Source: Tepidamorphus sp.
GTDB taxonomy: Bacteria; Pseudomonadota; Alphaproteobacteria; Rhizobiales; Tepidamorphaceae
DNA: 41,282 nucleotides
Reading direction: 5' to 3'
Assembly: GCA_028280885.1 (NCBI GenBank)
Contig: JANQKY010000024.1
Span: 1-41,282 of the forward strand
Numbering within the stretch: position 1 is the stretch's first letter; every line of letters starts with the position of its first letter. Below are positions 21,714 through 29,399 of this stretch, in pieces. Made by a program: the position numbers and the translations under genes. The notes under the pieces were generated by a model. It had not been told where the DNA came from. It was given only the letters and a program-made list of their open reading frames with translations, and did not search any database.

Positions 21714-23012
21714 ATGGGCTGGCGGATCGGCATGCGGCGCGCGGCGCGGGTTTTCATCGGCATGGTTTTGGCTTTTGTGGCGGTGCTGGCCGTTCCCCAG
21801 CCCGGCCGCGCCGGACCGACCCTGGTCTTCGACGTGCGGACAGGCGAGATCCTGCATTCCTACAATCCGTTCACGCCCTGGCATCCTGCCTCGCTGACCA
21901 AGCTGATGACGGCCTATGTCACCTTCCAGGCGGTCCGGCAGGGCAGGGTCAGCCTCAATTCGCCGGTGCGTGTTTCCGCTGCCGCGCTGGCCCAGCCGCC
22001 GAGCAAGATGGGCTTTCCGGTCGGCACCGAGATCACCGTCGAATACGCGCTGCGGATCCTGATGGTGAAATCGGCCAACGATATCGCCCACGCGCTGGCC
22101 GAATCCGTCTCCGGCAGCCATGACGGCTTCATCGCCGACATGAACGCGGCCGCGCGGCGGCTTGGCATGCGCGACACGGTCTACGCCAATCCGCACGGCC
22201 TGCATGACGCCCGCCAGGTGACCACCGCGCGCGATATCGCCGTGCTTACCCGGGCGCTGGTGCGGGAATTCCCGCAGCACCAGCGGTTCTTCGAGATCAG
22301 CCGGATCCAGGTCGGACAGCGCGTCCTGTCCAATCACAACAAGCTGATCGGCCGCTTCCGCGGCGCCGACGGCATGAAGACCGGCTATATCTGCGCGTCC
22401 GGCTTCAATATCGTCGCAACCGCGACGCGCGGCGGCCGGCGGCTCGCGGCCGTCGTGCTCGGCGGCATGTCCAGTGCGAAGCGCAACGAGGTGACGGCGC
22501 TCCTGCTGGAGGCCGGTTTCGAGGCCGGCGGCGGCTTCGGCCTGATCGGCACCGGGCGGCCCAATCTCGACCGCCTGCAGCGTCCCGCCTCGATCGGCAA
22601 GCCGGTCGACATGCGGCCCTATGTCTGCCAGAAGCGCAAGGCGCCGGCCCATCTGGCCTCGTTCGGCATCGAGGAAGGCGCCGTCCTGACGACGGGGGGC
22701 GCGAGTTCCGGCGATCCCTCCCGCACCGTCGAGGCGAATGCCGGCGGCGGTTTGTTGAACAACGGCTTCAGCGCCCTGTCGCTGGTGCGCGGCGCCAAGC
22801 CGAAACTCGACGGCGTTGCGACGCCGACGGATCCGCTGGTGGCCTTCGACGTGCCGCTGCCGCGCCCGAAGCCCTCCGCGCGTGGCGGAACCATCCCGCA
22901 GGGAGCGGTTTCTCAGACCTCGGCGACGCCTTCCTCATCGCGGCAGCAGGTGCCGGCATCGGCCAGCATGTTGTCGTTGCCGCGTCCCAACCCGCGCCGC
23001 GACTATCGCTGA
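21714..23012 (+). CDS. D-alanyl-D-alanine carboxypeptidase (low-molecular-weight PBP)
   Basis: This periplasmic enzyme of peptidase family S11 removes the terminal D-Ala of peptidoglycan peptides. The 432-residue product has a signal peptide (cleavage after GRA, about residue 33). The three penicillin-binding motifs are intact: SLTK (Ser60 and Lys63), SAN (120-122) and KTG (222-224). The catalytic domain ends near 280; the remainder (about 280-432) is Pro/Ser/Ala-rich and probably disordered, unlike the beta-sandwich and membrane-anchoring helix of E. coli DacA. The ATG at 21714 lacks a good ribosome site; an ATG six codons later is an alternative. It follows the sensor-like gene in the same direction. 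Confidence 0.94.
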   Translation: MGWRIGMRRAARVFIGMVLAFVAVLAVPQPGRAGPTLVFDVRTGEILHSYNPFTPWHPASLTKLMTAYVTFQAVRQGRVSLNSPVRVSAAALAQPPSKMGFPVGTEITVEYALRILMVKSANDIAHALAESVSGSHDGFIADMNAAARRLGMRDTVYANPHGLHDARQVTTARDIAVLTRALVREFPQHQRFFEISRIQVGQRVLSNHNKLIGRFRGADGMKTGYICASGFNIVATATRGGRRLAAVVLGGMSSAKRNEVTALLLEAGFEAGGGFGLIGTGRPNLDRLQRPASIGKPVDMRPYVCQKRKAPAHLASFGIEEGAVLTTGGASSGDPSRTVEANAGGGLLNNGFSALSLVRGAKPKLDGVATPTDPLVAFDVPLPRPKPSARGGTIPQGAVSQTSATPSSSRQQVPASASMLSLPRPNPRRDYR

Positions 23013-23048
23013 CGCAGGGCGAGCGGTCGTCCGGCTGCTGGTGGGGGA

Positions 23049-23282
23049 CTAAGTCCCTTCGGGGCGCCGCTTGATGACGAAGCGGTAGACGCCGTCGGCC
23101 TCCGACTGGTCGACCAGCGCATGGCCGGTTTCCGAACAGAAATGCGGGATGTCGATGACCGAGGCCGGATCGGTCGCCTCGACCGTCAGCAAGGCGCCGG
23201 GCGCCAGGCCGAGCAGCACCTTGCGCGCCTTGAGGACCGGCAATGGACATAGCAGTCCCTTGACGTCGAGCAGATTGTCCAT
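23049..23282 (-). CDS. TusA/SirA-family sulfur-carrier protein
   Basis: The 77-residue cytoplasmic protein has the family core VKGLLCPLPVLKARKVL with the CPxP motif (Cys12-Pro-Leu-Pro15), the site of persulfide formation in TusA relatives. The rest (GALLTVEATDPASVIDIPHFC ... YRFVIKRR) fits the two-layer alpha/beta fold. TusA itself carries sulfur to tRNA thiolation and other pathways; many paralogues have other partners. The ATG at 23282 follows GGAAAG; the longer in-frame extension to 23585 has no resemblance to the family. It is convergent with the carboxypeptidase gene and divergent from the acyl-CoA synthetase gene, so no operon partner suggests its client. Confidence 0.9.
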   Translation of the reverse strand: MDNLLDVKGLLCPLPVLKARKVLLGLAPGALLTVEATDPASVIDIPHFCSETGHALVDQSEADGVYRFVIKRRPEGT

Positions 23283-23550
23283 CGCCACTTTCCAACAGAC
23301 CCAACAGCGATACCTATGCTGATGGGAAGCACTCCGCGGGGCATCTGTCAAATCCGCCTGTCTGGCAAACCCTGCGGCCTCGCCCTTCGGCGCGGCTGTC
23401 CCGATGCGGCTTCGTGACGATGGGCGGAACCGGTGCGTTTGGGCTTGCGACGGCACAAACCGTGTGCAGGAATGCTCACAACCGCGTGCCGTCGCCTGGA
23501 AACAGGATCCGGGTTCGGGCCGGATCAAAGAGAGTGTATGGGGATCCCAC

Positions 23551-25362
23551 ATGTCCGTTTTCGAACGGCTGCGCAGCGAATACACCTATCTGACGGGTGC
23601 GGTGCGCATACTCAGGAACGTTTCGCCGATCGCGAAGAACCGGACGCGGCTGTTTCCCGACGTTCTGGACGATCTCGCCGAAAAATACGCCGACAATGTC
23701 GCACTTCTGAACGATACGGACAGGCTGACCTATCGCGGGCTCTGGCAGCGCGCCAATCAATATGCCCGCTGGGCGCGGGCCGCCGGCATCGGCAAGGGTG
23801 ATACGGTTGCCCTGATGATGCTGAACAAGCCGGACTATCTGGCCGTCTGGATGGGGATCATCCGGGTTGGCGGGGTGTGCGCGCTGATCAATACGAACCT
23901 GACCGGCACCGGGCTTGCCCATTGCCTCAATCTGGTCGGCGTCCGGCATGTCATCGTCGACGCGGACCTTGGCGAGGCCTATGCGACCGCGCTGCCCTTC
24001 CTGGAGGAGGCGCCCAAGGTCTGGACCGCCGGCGCGCCGGCTGCGCACGCCTCAGACGATGGCGAATCGATCGATGCGGCGCTGGCCCAGATGTCGGCGG
24101 AGGCCGTCGATCCGGCCGAGCGGCCCGACCTGACGATCGAGGACCCGGGCCTCTACATCTATACCTCGGGCACGACCGGCCTGCCCAAGGCGGCCGTCAT
24201 CAACCATTACCGGATCCAGGCGATCATGGCGGGCTTCGCGGCGCTGTGTGATTCGCAAGCCAGCGACCGGATCTATGTCGCGCAGCCGTTCTATCACACC
24301 GCCGGCGGCATTCTGGCGCCGGGCATCGCGCTGATGAATGGCGGCTCCTGCTTCATGCGCCAGCGCTTCTCGGCGGACCGGTTCTGGGCCGATATCGTGA
24401 AGAATGACTGCACGATGTTCCAGTATATCGGCGAGTTGTGCCGCTATCTGCTCAACGCCCCGCCCGATCCGAACGAGACCAAGCACAAGCTGCGGCTGTG
24501 CAACGGCAACGGCCTCAGGCCGGATATCTGGATGGACTTCAAGACCCGGTTCCAGATCCCCCGGATCATCGAGTGGTATGCGGCGACCGAGGGCAATGTC
24601 ACGATCTTCAATCTCGACGGCAAGCCCGGCGCCGTCGGCCGCATTCCCGGCTGGCTCGAGAAGCGTTTCATGACCAAGGTCATCCGCTTCGACGTGGAGA
24701 CCGAAACGGTGGTGCGTGGCGATGACGGGTTCTGCATCGAATGCCTGCCGGAGGAGATCGGCGAGGCGATCGGCAAGATCGTGATCGATGCCAAGGCGCC
24801 CGGACAGCGGTTCGACGGCTATGCCGACAAGCAGGCGACCGAAAGCCGCATCCTGCGCGATGTCTTCGAAAAGGGGGACGCCTGGTTTCGCACCGGCGAC
24901 CTTTTGAGCCGGGACGCGCAGGGCTATTTCTTTTTCATCGACCGCATCGGCGACACCTTCCGCTGGAAGGGGGAGAACGTCTCGACATCGGAGGTCGCCG
25001 AGACGATCTCCGTGCTTCCCGGCGTCCAGGAGGCGAATGTCTACGGCGTGCAGGTCAGAGGCTATGACGGGCGCGCCGGCATGGCCAAGATCGTCGCCCC
25101 GGACGGCCTTGATCTCGAGGGGCTGATGGCGCATCTGAACAAGGAACTGCCATCCTATGCGCGGCCGCGGTTCCTGCGCCTTGCCGATGAGATGGAGATC
25201 ACCAGCACCTTCAAGCAGAAGAAGGTCAGCCTGCGCCGGGAGGGCTTCAATCCGGACAGGATTTCCGACGCGCTGTTTTTCCTGCGGCGGGGAAGCGAGC
25301 ACTATGAGCCGCTCGACGAGGACGCCTATCGCAAGATCCAGTCCGGCGAGATCGGGGTCTGA
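23551..25362 (+). CDS. Long-chain acyl-CoA synthetase, FATP-like
   Basis: This enzyme should activate fatty or other carboxylic acids to CoA thioesters via an acyl-adenylate. The 603-residue protein is a complete member of the adenylate-forming family: the P-loop-like LYIYTSGTTGLPKAA (201-215), VAQPFYHTAGG, the later YAATEGNV, and DAWFRTGDLLSRDAQGYFFFIDRIGDTFRWKGENVST near the hinge. TFKQKKVSLRREGF near the C-terminus and the overall order match the fatty-acid-transport-protein (FATP/long-chain) branch rather than FadD. The ATG at 23551 has GGGGA upstream; the longer frame from 23404 is not family-like. The DUF924 gene follows by 92 bases in the same direction. Confidence 0.93.
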   Translation: MSVFERLRSEYTYLTGAVRILRNVSPIAKNRTRLFPDVLDDLAEKYADNVALLNDTDRLTYRGLWQRANQYARWARAAGIGKGDTVALMMLNKPDYLAVWMGIIRVGGVCALINTNLTGTGLAHCLNLVGVRHVIVDADLGEAYATALPFLEEAPKVWTAGAPAAHASDDGESIDAALAQMSAEAVDPAERPDLTIEDPGLYIYTSGTTGLPKAAVINHYRIQAIMAGFAALCDSQASDRIYVAQPFYHTAGGILAPGIALMNGGSCFMRQRFSADRFWADIVKNDCTMFQYIGELCRYLLNAPPDPNETKHKLRLCNGNGLRPDIWMDFKTRFQIPRIIEWYAATEGNVTIFNLDGKPGAVGRIPGWLEKRFMTKVIRFDVETETVVRGDDGFCIECLPEEIGEAIGKIVIDAKAPGQRFDGYADKQATESRILRDVFEKGDAWFRTGDLLSRDAQGYFFFIDRIGDTFRWKGENVSTSEVAETISVLPGVQEANVYGVQVRGYDGRAGMAKIVAPDGLDLEGLMAHLNKELPSYARPRFLRLADEMEITSTFKQKKVSLRREGFNPDRISDALFFLRRGSEHYEPLDEDAYRKIQSGEIGV

Positions 25363-25454
25363 GAGCCCTTCGTCAAGCCGACACGGCCCGGCAATCGGTG
25401 GTATCGCGACCGGGATAGACAAGACACCGCCGCGCGAGGAAGGAGACACCCGCC

Positions 25455-26003
25455 ATGACCGAACTTCCAATCCCCTTCGACGTGCTCTCCTTCTGGTGGA
25501 AGGCGGGGTATGACAAGTGGTATGGCGGCGGCAAGGACTTCGACGAGGAATGCCGCGAACTGTTCCTGCCGCTCGTCGAGGCGGCAGCCGGCGGGGGATT
25601 GACGGACTGGGAAGCGACGCCGCACGGCGCGCTGGCGCTGATCATCGTGCTCGATCAACTGCCGCGCAATCTGTTTCGCGGCTCGCAGCGTGCCTTCGCG
25701 CAGGACGAGCGGGCCCGCGCGGTCGCGCGAAAGGCGATCGCTGCCGGGTTCGATGCGGTGTTTCCGATGCCGGCGCGCAATTTCTTTTACATGCCCTACA
25801 CGCATTCGGAGGACCTGGCCGACCAGGACCTGTGCTGCGACTATTTCCGCAACAGCGGCGATAAGGAGGGCTACTATTACGCCCTGCTTCACATGGACGC
25901 GATCCGCCGGTTCGGGCGCTTTCCGCACCGCAATCCCGTCCTCGGCCGCACGACCACGCCGGAAGAACGCCGCTACATGGAAACCGGCGGATTCTCCGCG
26001 TGA
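25455..26003 (+). CDS. DUF924 family protein
   Basis: The 182-residue protein begins IPFDVLSFWWKAGYDKWYGGGKDFDEECR and contains ALIIVLDQLPRNLFRGSQRAFAQDERAR and NFFYMPYTHSEDLADQD, the characteristic segments of DUF924, an all-helical family with a TPR-like fold and unknown activity. The highly conserved DQLPRN and YMPYxHSE groups are intact. The ATG at 25455 has AAGGAG upstream. The stop overlaps the GTG start of the next gene (GTGA), so the two are likely translated together. The two may share a transcript with the acyl-CoA synthetase; nothing in the sequence tells what DUF924 does. Confidence 0.93.
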   Translation: MTELPIPFDVLSFWWKAGYDKWYGGGKDFDEECRELFLPLVEAAAGGGLTDWEATPHGALALIIVLDQLPRNLFRGSQRAFAQDERARAVARKAIAAGFDAVFPMPARNFFYMPYTHSEDLADQDLCCDYFRNSGDKEGYYYALLHMDAIRRFGRFPHRNPVLGRTTTPEERRYMETGGFSA

Positions 26004-27211
26004 ACGCCACCGCGGGCGACACGACGCTTCCCCCTCGCCGCACTGATACGGTCGCATCCGCGCTGGAGGCGGAAGCCGTCGACTGGCACGGCCTCAAGGC
26101 GATCGCCGGTCCCTGGAAGGCGCTTGCCGGGCGGGCGCTCGAGCCGAATGTCTATGCCGATCCGGATTTCATGATCCCGGCGCTCGAGGGGCTTGGTCTG
26201 GCCGATCGCGTGCGCGGCGTGTGTATCTGGAGAACCGGCGGGTCGGACAAGGCACGCCGTCTGGACGGCCTGATGGTCTTTACGCGGTCCTATCGCTGGG
26301 GCCTGCCGCTGTCGGTCGGTGACGGGCTGATGCATGCCTATTCGACGAGTTCAGCGCCGCTGGTTTCGGCTGACGATGCCGAAGACGTCCTGCGCTGCCT
26401 GTTGGCCTGGCTGGCGGCGGCGGCAGGGGCGGGCGCGCCGTTTGCGATGATGTTCCCGCAGTTGCCGGGCGAGGGGCCGCTGTTCGACCTGATCGGACCC
26501 CTCGCCGAGGAGGTCGGGCTGGCGGTCTCGCTGACCGGCCGGCACGAGCGGGCCGTCCTTGATGTCGCAGCCGCCGGAGCGGACTATCTCACCCGGGCGG
26601 TCAAGTCGAAGACCCGGTCGAAATACCGCCGGCTGCGCAAGCGGCTCGGCGAGACGGGCGTGCTTGTTGATGCGTGCGTCGACGATCCAGGCGGGCTGGC
26701 CGCCACCGTTCCGGCGTTTCTCAAGCTGGAAGCCGCCGGCTGGAAGGGCCGGCAGGGCACGGCGATGGCGGCTGAGCCGGCGACGGCGGCGATGATCGAG
26801 CGGATCGTCTCAGGGCTCGCGGCAACCGGCCAGTGTCGCATCGAGATGGTCGAGCTCGACGACGCGCCGGTGTCGATGATGATCAGCCTCGGGGCGGGCG
26901 ATCGCTGGTGGATCTGGAAGATCGCCTATGACGAAGCCCATGCGAAGATGTCGCCGGGCGTGTTGCTGGCGCTGCACCTGACCGAGGCGGCGCTCAAGCG
27001 GCAGCCGGCGGAATTCATCGATTCCTGCGCCGCCCCCGGCCATCCGATGATCGAGCGGATCTGGACCCAGCGCAGGCCCTTCGCCGACCTGCTGCTGGTC
27101 TCGCCGCGCCATGGCCGCGCCGGGCAGGCGTTCGCCATCCGGCTTGAGGCGGCGCGGACGAAGCTGCGCGGGCTTGCCAAGGCCCTCCGCGACAGGCTGC
27201 GCGGCGGCTGA
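26000..27211 (+). CDS. BioF2/CelD-like GNAT-fold acyltransferase
   Basis: The 403-residue protein resembles the FemAB-like tandem-GNAT family annotated as BioF2-like or CelD/BcsL acetyltransferases, which act in polysaccharide and envelope biosynthesis. The diagnostic LEAAGWKGRQGTA segment (about 246-258) is present, preceded by KSKTRSKYRRLRKRLGETG and followed by the second GNAT half (DDAPVSMMISLGAGDRWWIWKIAYDEAHAKMSPGVLL). It starts with GTG at 26000, overlapping the DUF924 stop by four bases. It probably acts in the cytoplasm on an activated sugar or acyl acceptor. The gene ends 20 bases before the stop of the convergent acyl-CoA synthetase gene. Confidence 0.82.
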   Translation: MNATAGDTTLPPRRTDTVASALEAEAVDWHGLKAIAGPWKALAGRALEPNVYADPDFMIPALEGLGLADRVRGVCIWRTGGSDKARRLDGLMVFTRSYRWGLPLSVGDGLMHAYSTSSAPLVSADDAEDVLRCLLAWLAAAAGAGAPFAMMFPQLPGEGPLFDLIGPLAEEVGLAVSLTGRHERAVLDVAAAGADYLTRAVKSKTRSKYRRLRKRLGETGVLVDACVDDPGGLAATVPAFLKLEAAGWKGRQGTAMAAEPATAAMIERIVSGLAATGQCRIEMVELDDAPVSMMISLGAGDRWWIWKIAYDEAHAKMSPGVLLALHLTEAALKRQPAEFIDSCAAPGHPMIERIWTQRRPFADLLLVSPRHGRAGQAFAIRLEAARTKLRGLAKALRDRLRGG

Positions 27212-27231
27212 CCTGCCGGGCGGGCCTCTGG

Positions 27232-28857
27232 TCAGGCCAGTTCGCGCAGCAGGCGGCGGATCACCTTGCCCGTCGTGGTCATCGGCAGTTCCTCCAGGAA
27301 CACGATCTCGCGGGGATATTCATGCGCCGACAGACGGTCGCGCACGAAGGCCTGGATGTCGTCGATAAGATCCTGCGAGGGAACGACCCCGTCGCGCGGC
27401 ACGATGAAGGCCTTGACGATTTCCGTGCGCACCGGATCGGGCTTGCCGATCGCCGCGGCAAGCGCGACGGCGGGATGGGCGATCAGGCAGTCCTCGATCT
27501 CGCCGGGGCCGATCCGGTAGCCCGACGAGGTGATGACGTCGTCGTCGCGGCCGACGAAGGAGACGTAGCCGTCGGCATCGAGGGTGCCCTGGTCGCCGGT
27601 CTTCATCCAGTCGCCGACGAACTTGTCGGCGGTTGCCTGCGGTTGTCCCCAATATTCCAGGAACATCACCGGATCCGGCCGCCTCACCGCGATCTGGCCG
27701 ATCTCGCCGGCCGGCAGCGGGTTGCCGTCGCCATCGATCACCGCGACCGTGTGGCCGGGCACCGGCTTGCCGATCGCGCCGGGTTTGCTGACGCCGATCG
27801 CCGCGCAGGAGGAGAGCACCAGATTGGCCTCGGTCTGGCCGTAGAATTCGTTGATCGTCAGCCCGAGCGTCTCGCGGGCCCAGTCATAGACCTCGCGGCC
27901 AAGCGCCTCGCCGCCGCTGCCAATGGTGCGCAGCTTCAGGTCCCAGCGGTCTTGCGGGCTTTCGACGCCGCGCATGATCCTGAGCGCGGTCGGCGGAATG
28001 AAGGCGTTGCGTATGCCGAACTCGGCGAGCAGGTCATAGGCCTGTTCGGGATCGAATTTCTCGTAGCGGCAGGCGACGACGGGCACGCCGAGCGACAGGG
28101 CGGGGAGCAGCGCGTTCAAGAGGCCGCCGGCCCAGGCCCAGTCCGCCGGCGTCCACATGATGTCGCCCGGCTGCGGCAGGAATTCGTGCGGCAGCTCGAC
28201 ACCGGGCAGATGGCCGAGCAGGACGCGATGGGCATGCAGCGCACCCTTCGGCGGGCCGGTCGTTCCCGACGTGTAGATGATCAGGGCGGGATCGTCGGGA
28301 CCCGTGTCGACCGGCGCGAACTCCGGGCTCGCCGCCGCGCAAGCCGCGTGGAAGTCGACCGCGTGCGGAGCGTCGCCATCCGCTGGTTCGATCGAGAAGA
28401 CGGTTGCAAGCGTTTCGGGCCAGGTCTTGAAGCGGGCAAGCTTGGCAAGCCCGGCGGCGGTGGTGACGATTGCCCGCGCGCCGCTGTCTTCGAGCCGGTA
28501 GCGCAGCGCATCGATGCCGAACAGGCTTGCCAGCGGCACGGCGATGGCGCCGAGCTTGTAGGTGGCGAGGTGCGCGATCAGGGTTTCGGGACTTTGCGGC
28601 AGCAGGATCGCGACGCGGTCGCCGCGCTCGACGCCTGCCGCGCGCAGGACATTCGCAAAGCGGTTCGACCGCTCTTTCAGCGCGCGGTAATTGAAATCCT
28701 CCACCGTGCCGTCCGGCCGCTTGTGGCGGAGCGCGATGCGGTCCGGATCCCGCTCGGCCCAATGATCGCAGCAGGCGACGCCGATATTGTAGCGATCCGG
28801 GATCTGCCAGTCGAAGCGATCGATCAGCGCGTCGTAGTTCTGCGCCTCAGGAAGCAT
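27232..28857 (-). CDS. Acyl-CoA synthetase (acetyl/propionyl/medium-chain type)
   Basis: The 541-residue adenylate-forming enzyme has LIIYTSGTTGPPKGALHAH (192-210), TPADWAWAGGLLNALLPAL, INEFYGQTEANLV, WMKTGDQGTLDADGYVSFVGRDDDVITSSGYRIGPGEIE, and the C-terminal catalytic lysine in TTTGKVIRRLLRE (Lys531). The pattern fits the AcsM/medium-chain branch; acetate, propionate or a medium-chain acid are the likely substrates. The ATG at 28857 lies inside the last codons of the CAP-domain gene (11-base overlap), so the two are translationally coupled as the third gene of an operon beginning with the MscS-type channel. Confidence 0.92.
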   Translation of the reverse strand: MLPEAQNYDALIDRFDWQIPDRYNIGVACCDHWAERDPDRIALRHKRPDGTVEDFNYRALKERSNRFANVLRAAGVERGDRVAILLPQSPETLIAHLATYKLGAIAVPLASLFGIDALRYRLEDSGARAIVTTAAGLAKLARFKTWPETLATVFSIEPADGDAPHAVDFHAACAAASPEFAPVDTGPDDPALIIYTSGTTGPPKGALHAHRVLLGHLPGVELPHEFLPQPGDIMWTPADWAWAGGLLNALLPALSLGVPVVACRYEKFDPEQAYDLLAEFGIRNAFIPPTALRIMRGVESPQDRWDLKLRTIGSGGEALGREVYDWARETLGLTINEFYGQTEANLVLSSCAAIGVSKPGAIGKPVPGHTVAVIDGDGNPLPAGEIGQIAVRRPDPVMFLEYWGQPQATADKFVGDWMKTGDQGTLDADGYVSFVGRDDDVITSSGYRIGPGEIEDCLIAHPAVALAAAIGKPDPVRTEIVKAFIVPRDGVVPSQDLIDDIQAFVRDRLSAHEYPREIVFLEELPMTTTGKVIRRLLRELA

Positions 28858-29395
28858 CGCCGGTGTCCGGTTCGGCCATCACGAGGACCCAGTAGACCTT
28901 GTATTTCGTGCCCGGCCGGTAGGCCGCCGCGATGCCCATCTCCCGCGCCGAGGCCATCAGCATGGTGTCGCGGTGCGGGCTGCTGTCGCGCCAGCCCGAA
29001 AAGGCCTCGGCGAGCGTGTAATAGCCGGCGCTGACCGACTCGCTGACCGCGCCATGCGCATATCCCGCCGCCGCGAGGCGGGCCTCGAGCCGGCCGTCGG
29101 GGGTGATCGTCGCGCCCTTGCCGGCATCGGCCGCCAGATCGCCCGCATAGGCGCTTGCCAGCGCCGTCAGCCGGCCGTCGAGCGCAACCGCGCCAAGGCC
29201 GTTATTGGCGCGGTAGGCATTGATCATGTCGCGGGCGGCCGCCTCGTTAAGGTCGCCGGCGCTCTCGGCGAGGTTCTGGTAAAGCGGCGGCTTGTCGGCC
29301 GTCGACGGGCCGAGGCAGGCCGCCGTTGCCAGCGGCAGGACAAGGGCGAGGAGCGCCAGCCCGGTGCGGCCGGCGTCGAAGCCATTCAATCTCAC
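28847..29395 (-). CDS. CAP/SCP-domain protein, probable lipoprotein
   Basis: The 182-residue product has a hydrophobic signal segment ending LATAAC, a plausible lipobox with Cys at about residue 27, and then a CAP (SCP/TAPS) domain: MINAYRANNGLGAVALDGRLTALASAYAGDLA, YAHGAVSESVSAGY, FSGWRDSSPHRDTMLMASAREMGIAAA and YWVLVMAEP. Of the usual CAP cavity residues the S-P-H-R-D group is present. Bacterial CAP proteins are secreted and mostly uncharacterised. I chose GTG at 29395 because the strong AAGGAGG site lies nine bases upstream and the signal peptide starts right there; the upstream ATG adds a basic 15-residue extension. The start is four bases after the channel stop; the 3' end overlaps the acyl-CoA synthetase. 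Confidence 0.85.
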   Translation of the reverse strand: MRLNGFDAGRTGLALLALVLPLATAACLGPSTADKPPLYQNLAESAGDLNEAAARDMINAYRANNGLGAVALDGRLTALASAYAGDLAADAGKGATITPDGRLEARLAAAGYAHGAVSESVSAGYYTLAEAFSGWRDSSPHRDTMLMASAREMGIAAAYRPGTKYKVYWVLVMAEPDTGDAS

Positions 29396-29399
29396 GGGT

